Assembly: GCF_003355005.1 (NCBI RefSeq)
Contig: NZ_CP029985.1
Span: forward strand, 930,001 to 994,000
Reading direction: 5' to 3'
DNA from: Sphingomonas sp. FARSPH
GTDB lineage: Bacteria; Pseudomonadota; Alphaproteobacteria; Sphingomonadales; Sphingomonadaceae
DNA length: 64,000 nt
Positions 44,924 through 53,672 of the stretch are shown here, in pieces. Within the stretch, counting starts at the first letter, position 1. Every line of letters starts with the position of its first letter. The notes under the pieces were generated by a model. It was not told where the DNA came from. It searched no databases and saw only the letters and a list, made by a program, of their open reading frames with translations. The position numbers and the translations under genes are program-made.

Positions 44924-46359
44924 CGATCGACCCCGGCGCGGCGGAAATAGCGTTCGAGCAGGCGATCCTCCTGCACGGTACGGGGCCGGTGGAGAACGCG
45001 CCCGACCTGCGGCGTCCCCGCCCCGCGCGCCTCGGCCGCGACCGTCCCGTCCGCCACGCTGCGCGGCGGCGCCGTGCGGGTCGTCGCGGCGATGCTGCCG
45101 GCATTGATCGTTCCGACCACGCGATCCTCCATCGGCACGGCGAGCAGCAGCGACGAGGCCCCACGCGCGCGCTTCACACCTTCCTGCCCGTTGCCGCGGT
45201 TCGATCCTTCACCGGAAGTGTTGGTGCCCTGGTTGCCCGGTCCGCTCGATTGCTGCCCCGATGCGCTGCGGTTGCGCGAGCCGCTTTGCTGTTGTTTGCC
45301 GTCGTCGTTGCCGGTCCTGGCGGCGGCGGGCGGCGTGCCCGCGGAGGGCATGCCGGCCGAGGCGGCACTGCTCGCGGCGCCCTGTGGCGGGGTCGTGCGA
45401 GTCTCCCCGGCGGGCACCGCGCCGCTGTTCGCCTGCGCTTCGGCGCGCGGTGCGTCCCGGCCCTCCTTCATCGCGCGATCGCCGATGGCGGAGGTGCCGC
45501 CCCGGCCCGCCGCACCGGCACCACCCGCGGCACCGGCGGAAGCGGGCGAGACGCCCGCATCACCCGCCGACGTCGTCGCGGGCGAACGAGGGTCGACCGC
45601 CGCCCCGCCGGCATTCCGATCGCCCGCCGTCCCGGCTGCCGAGGATGCGGTGTCGGCCCGCCCGCCCGATCCCGGCCCCGCCGTCGATCCGCCCGCCCCG
45701 CCGGGCGCGCTTCGCTGCGACGGCGACGCGTCATCGGCTGTCACCGCGTTTTGGCCGATCGATCGTACCCCCAACGCGGCAGCGATCCCTCGCAGCGGAG
45801 ACGGTGCGTCCGTCGCGCCGCCATCGCGCGTGTCATGGTCGATGAGGAGCGCGAGGCTCAGGATCAGCGCCGCACATGCCGGCCATGCCCAAAGCCGACC
45901 GGACAGCATCGGCGCGGACGGCGGCGCCAGGGGTGCAGTCTCCGCGCGTTCGAGCCACGGCCGCGCCTCGTCGATCGCCGCGGCGCGAAACCCGTCATGC
46001 CCCGCCGCGCCTGCGAACTCCGCCGCGATGACGGCGCGGTCCTTGAGCGCGGCGGTCCGGTCGATCCACGCCAGCGCCGCAGCACGCGGCACGCGGAGGC
46101 GCGCAACGCGCAGGCCATAGACCATGGCCAGGACCACACAGGGTATTGCGACGGCGCACAGGATCGCGGCGCCCGCTTCGATCGGCCGAAAGAACGCCAG
46201 CATCATCAGCACGAGCGGCGCGGCGACCGATACTCGCGCCGCAATCCGCACGGCATCCGCCCAGGCGACACGGCGCGCGACGGCGACGAGCGCGGCGCGC
46301 CCCTTGTCCTCCAGTCTGTCGAGCCGCCGGTGAAGCGGATCGTCGTTGCGCTGATCCAT
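44920..46359 (-). CDS. Membrane protein with long low-complexity tail, first gene of the Bat-type operon
   Basis: This 479-residue protein has a charged N-terminus, a hydrophobic pair at about 45-85 and a further helix near 155-172 (LWAWPACAALILSLALLI). About 230 residues of Gly/Ala/Ser/Pro/Thr-rich low complexity follow, ending in a conserved-looking tail GRVLHRPRTVQEDRLLERYFRRAG. ATG 46359 is preferred over the TTG at 46362. I know no function. Membrane proteins with disordered linkers (DUF4175-like) occur in this position in other MoxR/DUF58 operons. The gene lies 58 bases behind TGCAAG site C and its stop overlaps the DUF58 start. Confidence 0.75.
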   Translation of the reverse strand: MDQRNDDPLHRRLDRLEDKGRAALVAVARRVAWADAVRIAARVSVAAPLVLMMLAFFRPIEAGAAILCAVAIPCVVLAMVYGLRVARLRVPRAAALAWIDRTAALKDRAVIAAEFAGAAGHDGFRAAAIDEARPWLERAETAPLAPPSAPMLSGRLWAWPACAALILSLALLIDHDTRDGGATDAPSPLRGIAAALGVRSIGQNAVTADDASPSQRSAPGGAGGSTAGPGSGGRADTASSAAGTAGDRNAGGAAVDPRSPATTSAGDAGVSPASAGAAGGAGAAGRGGTSAIGDRAMKEGRDAPRAEAQANSGAVPAGETRTTPPQGAASSAASAGMPSAGTPPAAARTGNDDGKQQQSGSRNRSASGQQSSGPGNQGTNTSGEGSNRGNGQEGVKRARGASSLLLAVPMEDRVVGTINAGSIAATTRTAPPRSVADGTVAAEARGAGTPQVGRVLHRPRTVQEDRLLERYFRRAGVDR

Positions 46360-46417
46360 CAATGCCCCCGCCCCGATACGCCGATCGAGGCCATGACCGG
46401 GAGCCTAGGAGCGCAGG

Positions 46418-46434
46418 CTTGCACCAACCTTGCC
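46418..46434 (-). promoter_or_regulatory. Tandem TGCAAG site C (before the Bat-type operon)
   Basis: On the minus strand it reads GGCAAGGTTGGTGCAAG, one perfect and one 5-of-6 half-site 11 bases apart, about 58 bases before the start of the first operon gene. Apart from the final base, its core is identical to site B. Confidence 0.6.
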
Positions 46435-46480
46435 CGTCCCCGCTCACCTCTATCCTCGCCTGACGCAACCGCGTGACGGC

Positions 46481-46497
46481 TGCAAGGCCGGTGCAAG
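46481..46497 (+). promoter_or_regulatory. Tandem TGCAAG site D (before the M16 peptidase)
   Basis: TGCAAGGCCGGTGCAAG lies on the plus strand, two perfect half-sites 11 bases apart, ending 23 bases before the peptidase start. Sites C and D stand back to back in the divergent promoter region. Site D is close to the start codon, which suggests a short leader or a different role. Confidence 0.6.
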
Positions 46498-46520
46498 CAA
46501 ACCGTGGTTCCTCGTCCGCC

Positions 46521-49250
46521 ATGAACGTGCGCGCCTCCCGGTTCCGGACCTCCGTATCCACGCCGCTGTCCACCCTGCTGCTGGCGGCGGTGCCGGTCGG
46601 TCCGGCCGCGGTGGCGGCGCCTTCCGCGACCGGCCGGCAGCTCGCCTATGATCGCTTCACGCTGCCCAACGGTCTGACCGTGCTGGTCCACACCGACCAT
46701 GGCAGCCCGTCGGTGTTCGTCGGCGTGTGGTACAAGACCGGGTCGCGCGACGAACCGCCCGGCAAGACCGGCTTTGCCCATCTGTTCGAACATCTGATGT
46801 TCCAGAGCACCGCGCATCGGCCGCAGGAATATATGTCGGTGTTGCAGCGGATCGGCGCGGTCGGCGCGAACGGGATCACCCGGACCGATACCACCGCTTA
46901 TTACGAGACCGTGCCGTCGAACGCGCTCGACACCATCCTGTGGCTCGAATCGGATCGCATGGGCTATCTGGACGGCGGGATCACACAGGGTCTGCTCGAC
47001 GAGCAGCGCCGCGTCGTGCTGAACGAGAAGCGGCAGGGGGAGCTGCGGCCCGAGGAACAGGCCTGGCGGCATTTCCTCGGCGCCTTCTACCCCGCCGGCC
47101 ACCCCTATGCCCACCCGACGATCGGATCGACCGCGGATATCGAGGGCGCGACGCTGGACGACGTCAAGGACTGGTTCCGTACGCATTACGGCGCGGGCAA
47201 CGCCGTGCTCGTCCTGTCGGGCGACATCGACGCGGCGACCGCGCGCGAAAAGGTGACGCGCTATTTCGGCGGCATCCGGCCGGGCGGCGCGATCGACCGG
47301 CCGTTGCGGTGGACGCCGGCGCTGGCCGACACCCGCCGCGACCTGATGTACGGCAATTTCGCACGGACGACGATCGCGCGGAGCTGGCCGATCCCCAACG
47401 AAAGCCCGCGCGAACAGGCGCTGCTGCAACTCGCCGCGCGCGCGATGACGGGGGCGAAGGACGCACCCCTGGTCCGCGCGCTCGTGACCGAGGCGAAGGT
47501 CGCGACGGGGGTCGCGGCGACGCTCGGCGAAAGCGCGCTCGGCAGCGTGCTGACCGTTTCGATGGAGGTGGCGCCCGGCGTGTCGCCCACGGTCGCGGGC
47601 GCCGCGCTCGACCGGGCGATGGCCGACGTCATGGCCCACGGGCCCGATCCCGATACGCTCCGGCGCATCATGGCGGTGAGCGATACCGGCCTGCTGCGCG
47701 GGCTGGAGCAGGCCAACACGGTTGGCACCTGGCTGGCCGACGGCGAGATCGCACAGGGGGATCCGGGCATCATCCTCAAGAAGCGCGCATGGGTCGCCGC
47801 GGCGACGCCGGCGGAGGTGCGCGCGGTCGCCGCGCGGTGGCTCGGGCGACCCTATTACGAACTGACGACGATGCCATTGCCCGCGCTTGCCGCCGCCGCG
47901 ACGGACGTCGACCGCAGCCGCATGCCCGGTCCCGGCGCCTTCCGCACCGCGATCACCCTGCCGCCGGTCACGCGGACGGTGCTGTCGAACGGCATGACGC
48001 TGGTCGTCGCGCGGCGCGCCGGTGCCGGCATGGTCGACATGACCCTCCAGTTCCCCGTCGGAACGCTGGCCGATCGACCCGGCGTCGCCGCGCGCGCCTT
48101 CGGCCTGATGGCGGACGATGCGGTAGGCAAGCGGCTTGCCGCGCTGGGCGCGAACGTCGGCACGCACGTCGACCCCTGGGCCGGCGGGATCAGCTGGAGC
48201 GTCGCGAACGATCGCCTCGACCAGGCAATGCCGCTGATCGCGGACATGGTCCGTCGCCCCGCCTATCCGGCCGATGCCGTGGACGAGGCGAATGCCGCCG
48301 CGACGCGCGGCTTCGATCGCTATGAGCGCAATCCGAGCGCGGCGGGCGTCGCCCTGCTCAAGCGCGCGATCTGGGGCGATGCCGATCCGCGCGGCCATAT
48401 CGCGACGCGGCAGGAGCCGCGCGACGTGTCGCGGCAGGCGCTGCTCGATTTCCACACGCGTCATCTCGTGCCGACCCGGGCGACGCTGTACGTCGTCGGC
48501 GATGTCGATCCGCAGCGCGCCCGGACCCTCGCCGAGCGCGCCTTCGGCGACTGGCGTTCGTCGGCGGCGATCACGCGCCCCCCTGCCATCACGACGGCCG
48601 TCGCGGCGGGTCCGCGCATCATCCTCGTCGATGCGCCCGGCGCGACGCAGAGCAGCGTCACCGTCGGCAGCGTCGTGCCGCCGTTCGACAAGGACGCCTC
48701 CGCCGCCGAAACGCTGGCGAGCGCGGTGGTGGCCGATATCGGCGCCGGCCGGCTCAACCGCAACCTGCGCCAGGACAAAGGCTGGAGCTACGGCTTCGGC
48801 GGCGGGATCGACGACGCCCCGACGGGCGACCGGCTGTTCGTCGCGAGCGGCACCGTGCAGGCGGATCGCACCGCGCAGAGTGTCGCCGAGCTGGCGCGCG
48901 AGTTCGCCGAGGTCACGACGACCCGGCCCCTGACGGCATCGGAGCTGGACGGCCAGCGCGATGCGATGACGCGCGGCGCGGCGCAGCGCTTCACCGGCAA
49001 CGGCGCCGTCCTCGGCGCGCTGGTGACCTCGGGCACCTATGGCCTGCCGTTCGACCGCGCCGCCTCGTCCGACCGGCGGCTGGCGGCGGTGACGCTGGAC
49101 CAGGCGCAGGCGCTCGCCCGGCGCATGTTCCGGCCCGATGCGCTGACCTGGATCGTGATCGGCGATCGCAGGACGATCGAACCGCAGATCCGCGCCCTCC
49201 ATCTCGCACCCGTCACGGTGTGGGACGTCTACGCCCGCCCCGTCCGCTGA
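46521..49250 (+). CDS. Exported M16-family metallopeptidase, two-domain
   Basis: ATG 46521 is chosen since it opens a signal peptide (MNVRASRFRTSVSTPLSTLLLAAVPVGPAAVA); a longer frame from 46473 would run over the regulatory repeats. The 909-residue protein has two M16 halves. The first holds the inverted zinc motif HLFEHLMF (HxxEH, about 87-94) and the downstream Glu region (LLDEQRRVVLNEKRQGE). The second half (FRTAITLPPVTRTVLSNGMTLVVARRAG onward) is inactive, with GWSYGFGGGIDD as substrate-binding R/Y-type region. Such pitrilysin-like enzymes degrade peptides in the periplasm. It is divergent from the Bat-type operon and followed after 20 bases by an aspartic protease gene. Confidence 0.9.
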   Translation: MNVRASRFRTSVSTPLSTLLLAAVPVGPAAVAAPSATGRQLAYDRFTLPNGLTVLVHTDHGSPSVFVGVWYKTGSRDEPPGKTGFAHLFEHLMFQSTAHRPQEYMSVLQRIGAVGANGITRTDTTAYYETVPSNALDTILWLESDRMGYLDGGITQGLLDEQRRVVLNEKRQGELRPEEQAWRHFLGAFYPAGHPYAHPTIGSTADIEGATLDDVKDWFRTHYGAGNAVLVLSGDIDAATAREKVTRYFGGIRPGGAIDRPLRWTPALADTRRDLMYGNFARTTIARSWPIPNESPREQALLQLAARAMTGAKDAPLVRALVTEAKVATGVAATLGESALGSVLTVSMEVAPGVSPTVAGAALDRAMADVMAHGPDPDTLRRIMAVSDTGLLRGLEQANTVGTWLADGEIAQGDPGIILKKRAWVAAATPAEVRAVAARWLGRPYYELTTMPLPALAAAATDVDRSRMPGPGAFRTAITLPPVTRTVLSNGMTLVVARRAGAGMVDMTLQFPVGTLADRPGVAARAFGLMADDAVGKRLAALGANVGTHVDPWAGGISWSVANDRLDQAMPLIADMVRRPAYPADAVDEANAAATRGFDRYERNPSAAGVALLKRAIWGDADPRGHIATRQEPRDVSRQALLDFHTRHLVPTRATLYVVGDVDPQRARTLAERAFGDWRSSAAITRPPAITTAVAAGPRIILVDAPGATQSSVTVGSVVPPFDKDASAAETLASAVVADIGAGRLNRNLRQDKGWSYGFGGGIDDAPTGDRLFVASGTVQADRTAQSVAELAREFAEVTTTRPLTASELDGQRDAMTRGAAQRFTGNGAVLGALVTSGTYGLPFDRAASSDRRLAAVTLDQAQALARRMFRPDALTWIVIGDRRTIEPQIRALHLAPVTVWDVYARPVR

Positions 49251-49270
49251 CCGTCCACAGGAGTATCGCT

Positions 49271-50131
49271 ATGTCCCTCCTCTCCGCGATCCTGCTGCTG
49301 CAGGCCGCTGCCGCCCCCACCGCACCCACCGCCACGGCAGAGGCGCCGCTCGGCCGCGACACGCGCGGGCGGCCTGTCTCGACCGTCACGATCGACGGCA
49401 AGGGTCCCTTCCCGATGGTCGTCGACACCGCGGCGCAGACCAGCCTGATGGCGGCGAGCCTCGCGCAGGAATTGGGGCTGAAACCGCTCGCCGGCGGCAT
49501 CCAGGTCCAGGGCGCGACCGGCGCCGGCCGGACCCGGCTCTATCCCGTCGATCGCATGACGAGTCCGCTGTTCGACGCGCGGCGCGTCGCGATGCCGGAA
49601 CTCACCAACAGCGGCGTCACCAGCGCACGCGGCATCATCGGCATGGAACGCTTCACCGGCGCGAAGCTGCTGATCGACCGCAGCACGAACCGGATCGCGA
49701 TATCGCCATCGGGGCCCGCCCCCGCCGGCTTCGCGACCATCACGGGCCAGCGCACCGGAGAGGGCTTCGTCACCGTGCCGATGACGCTGAACGGCGTGCA
49801 GGTGCCCGCGCTGATCGACACCGGCGCGGCGGTGACCATCGCCAACGCCGCCGCCTTCCGCCAGCTCGGCTGGGCGGATGGCGACCCCCGGCTGAGCGAC
49901 GGCGGCGCGATCCGCGGTGCGTCGGCCGGCGGCCAGGCGATCCGGCAGGCCCGGATCGACACGCTGGGGATCGGCCGCATCACGCTGTCGAACGTGCCGG
50001 TCATGATCGCGGACGACGGGGCGACGACACCGTCGATCATCCTGGGCGACGATCTTCTCAACCTCTTCCCGGGCTATGCGATCGACTTTCCCCGCGCCGA
50101 GCTGCAGATCAAGCTGCCACCACAGCGTTAG
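49271..50131 (+). CDS. Retropepsin-like aspartic protease, exported, duplicated
   Basis: AGGAG stands 8 bases before ATG 49271. The 286-residue protein opens with a short signal (MSLLSAILLLQAAAA). Two retropepsin-like repeats follow: PMVVDTAAQTSLM near residue 47 and PALIDTGAAVTIAN near 180. The second has the classic D-T-G triad, the first D-T-A. Each repeat has its later hydrophobic-Gly element (RGIIGMERF, SIILGDDLL). Bacterial clan AA proteases of this type may work as one pseudo-dimeric chain. It is co-directional with the M16 peptidase, so two exported proteases share one transcript, possibly under the same direct-repeat control. Confidence 0.85.
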   Translation: MSLLSAILLLQAAAAPTAPTATAEAPLGRDTRGRPVSTVTIDGKGPFPMVVDTAAQTSLMAASLAQELGLKPLAGGIQVQGATGAGRTRLYPVDRMTSPLFDARRVAMPELTNSGVTSARGIIGMERFTGAKLLIDRSTNRIAISPSGPAPAGFATITGQRTGEGFVTVPMTLNGVQVPALIDTGAAVTIANAAAFRQLGWADGDPRLSDGGAIRGASAGGQAIRQARIDTLGIGRITLSNVPVMIADDGATTPSIILGDDLLNLFPGYAIDFPRAELQIKLPPQR

Positions 50132-50189
50132 TCGAACGACGTCCCGCTTTGCCTCGTCATTCGATGACTGTGTCAGTAGCCGGGGACCG

Positions 50190-50390
50190 TCAATCCATGT
50201 GCATACGCTCTGCCCTGATCCGCTCGATGAGGCGCAGGGCAACGGAGTTGCGGACGGCGCGGCCACGCTCGATCTGCCTGAGCGTATTGTAGCTTATGCC
50301 GAAGCGTGGCTGCAGCGCCTCGTCCGTGCGGGCGGGGCAATGTTGCGCCAGATGCGCGACGATATCGTCCGGCAGAAAACACATGGCCAT
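50190..50390 (-). CDS. Small conserved-looking protein, helix-turn-helix type
   Basis: This 66-residue protein starts at ATG 50390 behind a GGGGGA site (ATG 50384 is possible). It contains FLPDDIVAHLAQHCPARTDEAL and then FGISYNTLRQIERGRAVRNSVALRLIERI. The second part looks like a short HTH: a helix, the turn GIS, then a recognition-like helix. It has one Cys and no signal. I believe small proteins of this type occur widely in sphingomonads but know no function. It lies alone, convergent with the retropepsin gene, and downstream of the MFS transporter gene (22-base gap) in the same direction. Confidence 0.6.
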   Translation of the reverse strand: MAMCFLPDDIVAHLAQHCPARTDEALQPRFGISYNTLRQIERGRAVRNSVALRLIERIRAERMHMD

Positions 50391-50412
50391 GAGCACGATT
50401 CCCCCGACGGAT

Positions 50413-51729
50413 TTACGCGATGTCCGCCGGCTGTGACGCCTGCGCCCGGCCCCGCCGCGTGAGCAGCAGGAGCAGGGCCGCACCGACCAGGTTCAGGCCC
50501 GCCAGCGGCAGCAAGGCGAGCGAGTAGCTGCCGGTTCGCTCCAGGACGAAGCCGTAGATATTGACCGTCACGCCGCCGCCGATGAGGTTGGAGGTCGCGC
50601 CGATCATCGCCAGACCCGCCGCGACCGTCCGGGGCGAGAGCATCTCGTAGGACAAGGCCCAGAACGGTCCCTTGGCGGAATAGGCGCCGACGAGGATGGC
50701 GCTCAGCAGGACCATCGTCGGCCACAGCGCCAGCGTGGAAAACGTCGCGACGATGCTGGCGGCGATCAGGATCAACGGACCCGCCGAGTGCCAGCGGCGC
50801 TCGCCGCTCCGGTCCGAACTGCGGCCCCACCACACCATCAGGAGGGACGCGACCCCGAACGGCAGCGCGCTCAGCACGCCGGTCTCGAAATTGGAGAGAC
50901 CGCCGAACGCCTTGATAAGCTGCGGTTGCCAGACGCTCAGCGTGGTGCTGGTCGCCGACGGGCCGGCGTAGATCAGGGCCATGGCCCAGATCATCGGATT
51001 GCGCGCCAGCCGCCAGAACGACGTATGCTCCACCATGCGCTTGCCGGCATTCTCGGTCGCGAGCCGCTGCGCCAGCCAGCCGCGCTGTTCGTCGCTGAGC
51101 CATCGCGCCTGCTCCGGCCGGTCGGAGAGCACGAAGAGGCAGGCGATGCCGAGCAGCGTCGCCGGAATGCCTTCCAGGATGAAGATCCAGTGCCAACCGC
51201 GCAGGCCCAGCAAGCCATCCATCGACAGCAGCGCGCCCGAGATCGGCGCCCCGATGAAGTTCGCCGCCGGAATCGACACCATGAAGATCGCCACGAGGCG
51301 GGCGCGATAGGCGGCCGGCAGCCAATAGCTGAGATAGAGGAGAACGCCGGGGAAGAAGCCTGCCTCCGCCGCGCCGAGCAGGAAGCGCATGACATAGAGC
51401 GACGTCTCGCCGGCCACCATCGACGTCGCGGCGGAAAGCAGCCCCCAGGTGATCATGATGCGCGCGATCCACAGCCGCGCGCCGAACCGCTCCATCGCGA
51501 TGTTGCTGGGAACCTCGGCGAGGAAGTACGACACGAAGAACAGGCTGCTGGCGAAGCCGAAGGCCGCCTTGGACAGGCCGAGATCCTGATTCATCTGCAG
51601 CGACGCCATGCCGATATTGCCGCGGTCGATGATGGCGAACAGGTAGCAGACCATCAGGAACGGGACGATCCGCCACGTCACCCGGCGCATCGTGCTCTTT
51701 TCGATCGGGGAGACGTCGCGCTCGGTCAT
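50413..51729 (-). CDS. MFS transporter of the anion:cation symporter (ACS) family
   Basis: This 438-residue, 12-helix permease starts at ATG 51729. The N-terminus MRRVTWRIVPFLMVCYLFAIIDRGNIGMASLQMNQDLGLS is the ACS-family signature, shared by transporters of hexuronates, tartrate, phthalate and other organic acids. A central loop carries EHTSFWRLARNPMIWAM. It is the last gene of a three-gene minus-strand arm with a D-2-hydroxyacid dehydrogenase (41 bases upstream) and an RraA-like protein. This suggests uptake of a hydroxy or dicarboxylic acid released in the periplasm by the divergent hydrolases (inference). Confidence 0.9.
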   Translation of the reverse strand: MTERDVSPIEKSTMRRVTWRIVPFLMVCYLFAIIDRGNIGMASLQMNQDLGLSKAAFGFASSLFFVSYFLAEVPSNIAMERFGARLWIARIMITWGLLSAATSMVAGETSLYVMRFLLGAAEAGFFPGVLLYLSYWLPAAYRARLVAIFMVSIPAANFIGAPISGALLSMDGLLGLRGWHWIFILEGIPATLLGIACLFVLSDRPEQARWLSDEQRGWLAQRLATENAGKRMVEHTSFWRLARNPMIWAMALIYAGPSATSTTLSVWQPQLIKAFGGLSNFETGVLSALPFGVASLLMVWWGRSSDRSGERRWHSAGPLILIAASIVATFSTLALWPTMVLLSAILVGAYSAKGPFWALSYEMLSPRTVAAGLAMIGATSNLIGGGVTVNIYGFVLERTGSYSLALLPLAGLNLVGAALLLLLTRRGRAQASQPADIA

Positions 51730-51770
51730 CTTGCTCTCCAGCGAATAGGTCCGGGTGGTCCCGGATCGTG

Positions 51771-52760
51771 TCAGGCGGCCTTGTGAAAGCCGGGATTGGC
51801 CAGCGTACCGGCATCCGGGATTCGCCCCGCCAAGGCGTCGAGCGCCTGCCGCATCGCGGTCGTCCCGACCCGGTCCTTCGCCTCGCGCGTGTTCGCGCCG
51901 ACGTGCGGCGTCGCGATCAGGTTCGGCGCGGTGAAGAGCGGGTTGTCGCGTCCGGGGGGCTCGGTCGAGAAGGTGTCGATGCCGGCGCCGGCGAGCGTGC
52001 CCTCGCGCAAGGCCACGGCGAGCGCCTCCTCGTCGATGAGGCCGCCGCGCGCGGTGTTGATGAGGATGGCACCGGGCCGCATCGCCGCCAGTTCGGCGGC
52101 CCCGATCAGATCGCGCGTCTCCTCGGTCAGCGGACAGTGCAGGCTGACCACGTCGCTGCCGGTCAGCAAGGCCGACAGGTCGGCGACCCGCGTCGCACCG
52201 GCAATGCCGAGATCGGCCGGCGCATAGGGGTCGAAGACGCGGATCCGCATGCCGAGCGCGCCGGCCATCCCGGCGAGCAGGCGGGCGATCGTCCCGAAGC
52301 CGACAAGACCCAGCGTGCGGCCGGCGAGTTCGACGCCCGACACCTCGGCCTTGTCCCAATGCCCCTCGTGCATCCGCCGGTCGAGCAGGGGAATCCCGCG
52401 CGCTACCGCGAACATCAGGGCAAAGGCATGTTCGGCGACCGACTGCGCGTTCGCCCCCGCCGTGTACGACACCGGCACGCCGCTGGCCGACGCCGCAGCG
52501 ACGTCGATCGAATCGACGCCGACCCCATGTTTGGCGATCAGGCGGAGGTGCGGCACACCGGCGCGGATCGCCGCGTCGGTGACGGCACCCTGGCGCACGA
52601 TGACCGCACCCGGGCGTTCGCGTTGGACGAAATCGACCAGATCCGCCTCGGTCGGATAGGGCGGCAGGGTCATCAGCCGCGCGCCGTCGGCGTCCGCCAT
52701 CGCCTTCGCGGCGTTCGACAGGCCGGAACCGATGAACAGGATCGTGCGACCGTCATGCAT
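51771..52760 (-). CDS. D-2-hydroxyacid dehydrogenase (NAD-dependent)
   Basis: This 329-residue enzyme begins at ATG 52760 (MHDGRTILFIG), overlapping the RraA-like gene by 8 bases. LGLVGFGTIAR (150-160) is the dinucleotide loop GxGxxx. HCPLTEETRDLI, then INTARGGLIDEEAL with the catalytic Arg, the Glu in the EPP segment, and ATPHVGANT with the catalytic His are all present. It interconverts a 2-oxo acid and a D-2-hydroxy acid in the cytoplasm. With an aldolase-like partner it could process a hydroxy-oxo acid from the imported substrate. Confidence 0.9.
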   Translation of the reverse strand: MHDGRTILFIGSGLSNAAKAMADADGARLMTLPPYPTEADLVDFVQRERPGAVIVRQGAVTDAAIRAGVPHLRLIAKHGVGVDSIDVAAASASGVPVSYTAGANAQSVAEHAFALMFAVARGIPLLDRRMHEGHWDKAEVSGVELAGRTLGLVGFGTIARLLAGMAGALGMRIRVFDPYAPADLGIAGATRVADLSALLTGSDVVSLHCPLTEETRDLIGAAELAAMRPGAILINTARGGLIDEEALAVALREGTLAGAGIDTFSTEPPGRDNPLFTAPNLIATPHVGANTREAKDRVGTTAMRQALDALAGRIPDAGTLANPGFHKAA

Positions 52761-53433
52761 CGCGGATCTCGCATCCCGAGGCGACGAGCGCCTGCTCGAC
52801 CCAGCGCCGATCGTTCTGACCGCGCGCGATCCGCTCGAGCTGCGCCGTTTCGGCCGCATGCTTCTTCGCCGCCGCGGCGTGGACCGCCTCCACGTCGTCG
52901 AACGGCACGACGACCAGACCGTCCTCGTCCCCCAGGACCAGGTCCCCCGGCATGACGACCATGCCGGCGATCGCGATCGGGTAGTTCACCTCGCCGGGAC
53001 CGTCCTTGTACGGTCCGCGATGCGAGACGCCCAGCGCATAGATCGGGAAGTCGCCTTCGCGGATCGCGACGACGTCGCGGATGGCGCCGTTGATGACGAT
53101 GCCCGCCAGCCCGCGGTGCGCGGCGTGCGCGACCATCAATTCGCCGATGATGGCGTTGGTCAGGTCGCCGCCCGCATCGACGACGACCACGTCGCCGGGT
53201 TGCGCGCGGTCGAGCGCGGCGTGGACCATCAGGTTGTCGCCCGGCCGGGCCTTCACCGTGACGGCGGGCCCCGCAAGGATGCCGCCGCGGTGGAACGGGC
53301 GCAGCGATGCGCCCCCCGCCGCCATCCGCCCCATCGAATCGCTGACATTGGCGACCGGCAGGGCGCGGAATTTCTCGATAACGTCGCTCGTCACCGCACG
53401 CTGTCGCGCAGCAATCCTATTGCCAACGGCCAT
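52753..53433 (-). CDS. RraA-like protein, possible class II pyruvate aldolase
   Basis: This 226-residue protein starts at ATG 53433 behind AGAGGGG. The RraA fold is clear from VSDSMGR near the start, the GDNLMVHAALDRAQPGDVVVVDAGGD block, then GIVINGAIRDVVAIREGDFPIYALG with the Arg-Asp pair used in 4-hydroxy-4-methyl-2-oxoglutarate/4-carboxy-4-hydroxy-2-oxoadipate aldolases. Such aldolases close the protocatechuate 4,5-cleavage and gallate routes; true RraA proteins inhibit RNase E. The catabolic neighbours make an aldolase or related lyase more likely. The first gene of the arm, it is divergent from the receptor operon. Confidence 0.82.
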   Translation of the reverse strand: MAVGNRIAARQRAVTSDVIEKFRALPVANVSDSMGRMAAGGASLRPFHRGGILAGPAVTVKARPGDNLMVHAALDRAQPGDVVVVDAGGDLTNAIIGELMVAHAAHRGLAGIVINGAIRDVVAIREGDFPIYALGVSHRGPYKDGPGEVNYPIAIAGMVVMPGDLVLGDEDGLVVVPFDDVEAVHAAAAKKHAAETAQLERIARGQNDRRWVEQALVASGCEIRDA

Positions 53434-53505
53434 GGCACCCCTCTCCAGCTTGTCGCTTTGCCAGCCGCCCCCTTCAGATCGGAAGAGCGTTCCAAAAAAG
53501 CAGCA

Positions 53506-53523
53506 CCCTTTCGACGGAAAGGG
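53506..53523. promoter_or_regulatory. Hairpin/palindrome in the divergent promoter region
   Basis: CCCTTTC-GACG-GAAAGGG is a perfect 7-base inverted repeat in the 239-base gap (53434-53672) between the RraA-like and receptor genes. A second, weaker pair, CGCAAC (53561-53566) and GTTGCG (53582-53587), lies nearer the receptor. Either could be the site of the IclR regulator encoded at 58479; this is a guess from position. Confidence 0.35.
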
Positions 53524-53672
53524 CCATAACGACCTAAAACGCGCCAATCATTCCGTCAAGCGCAACGTTGTTCCATTTTGGTGTTGCGAACGCCGAAAAG
53601 TGCGCATACACGAACGCTAACGGCAAAATGGCCGATGCGCCGAGAACGGGCGCGACAGCAAGGAGGGGATGT

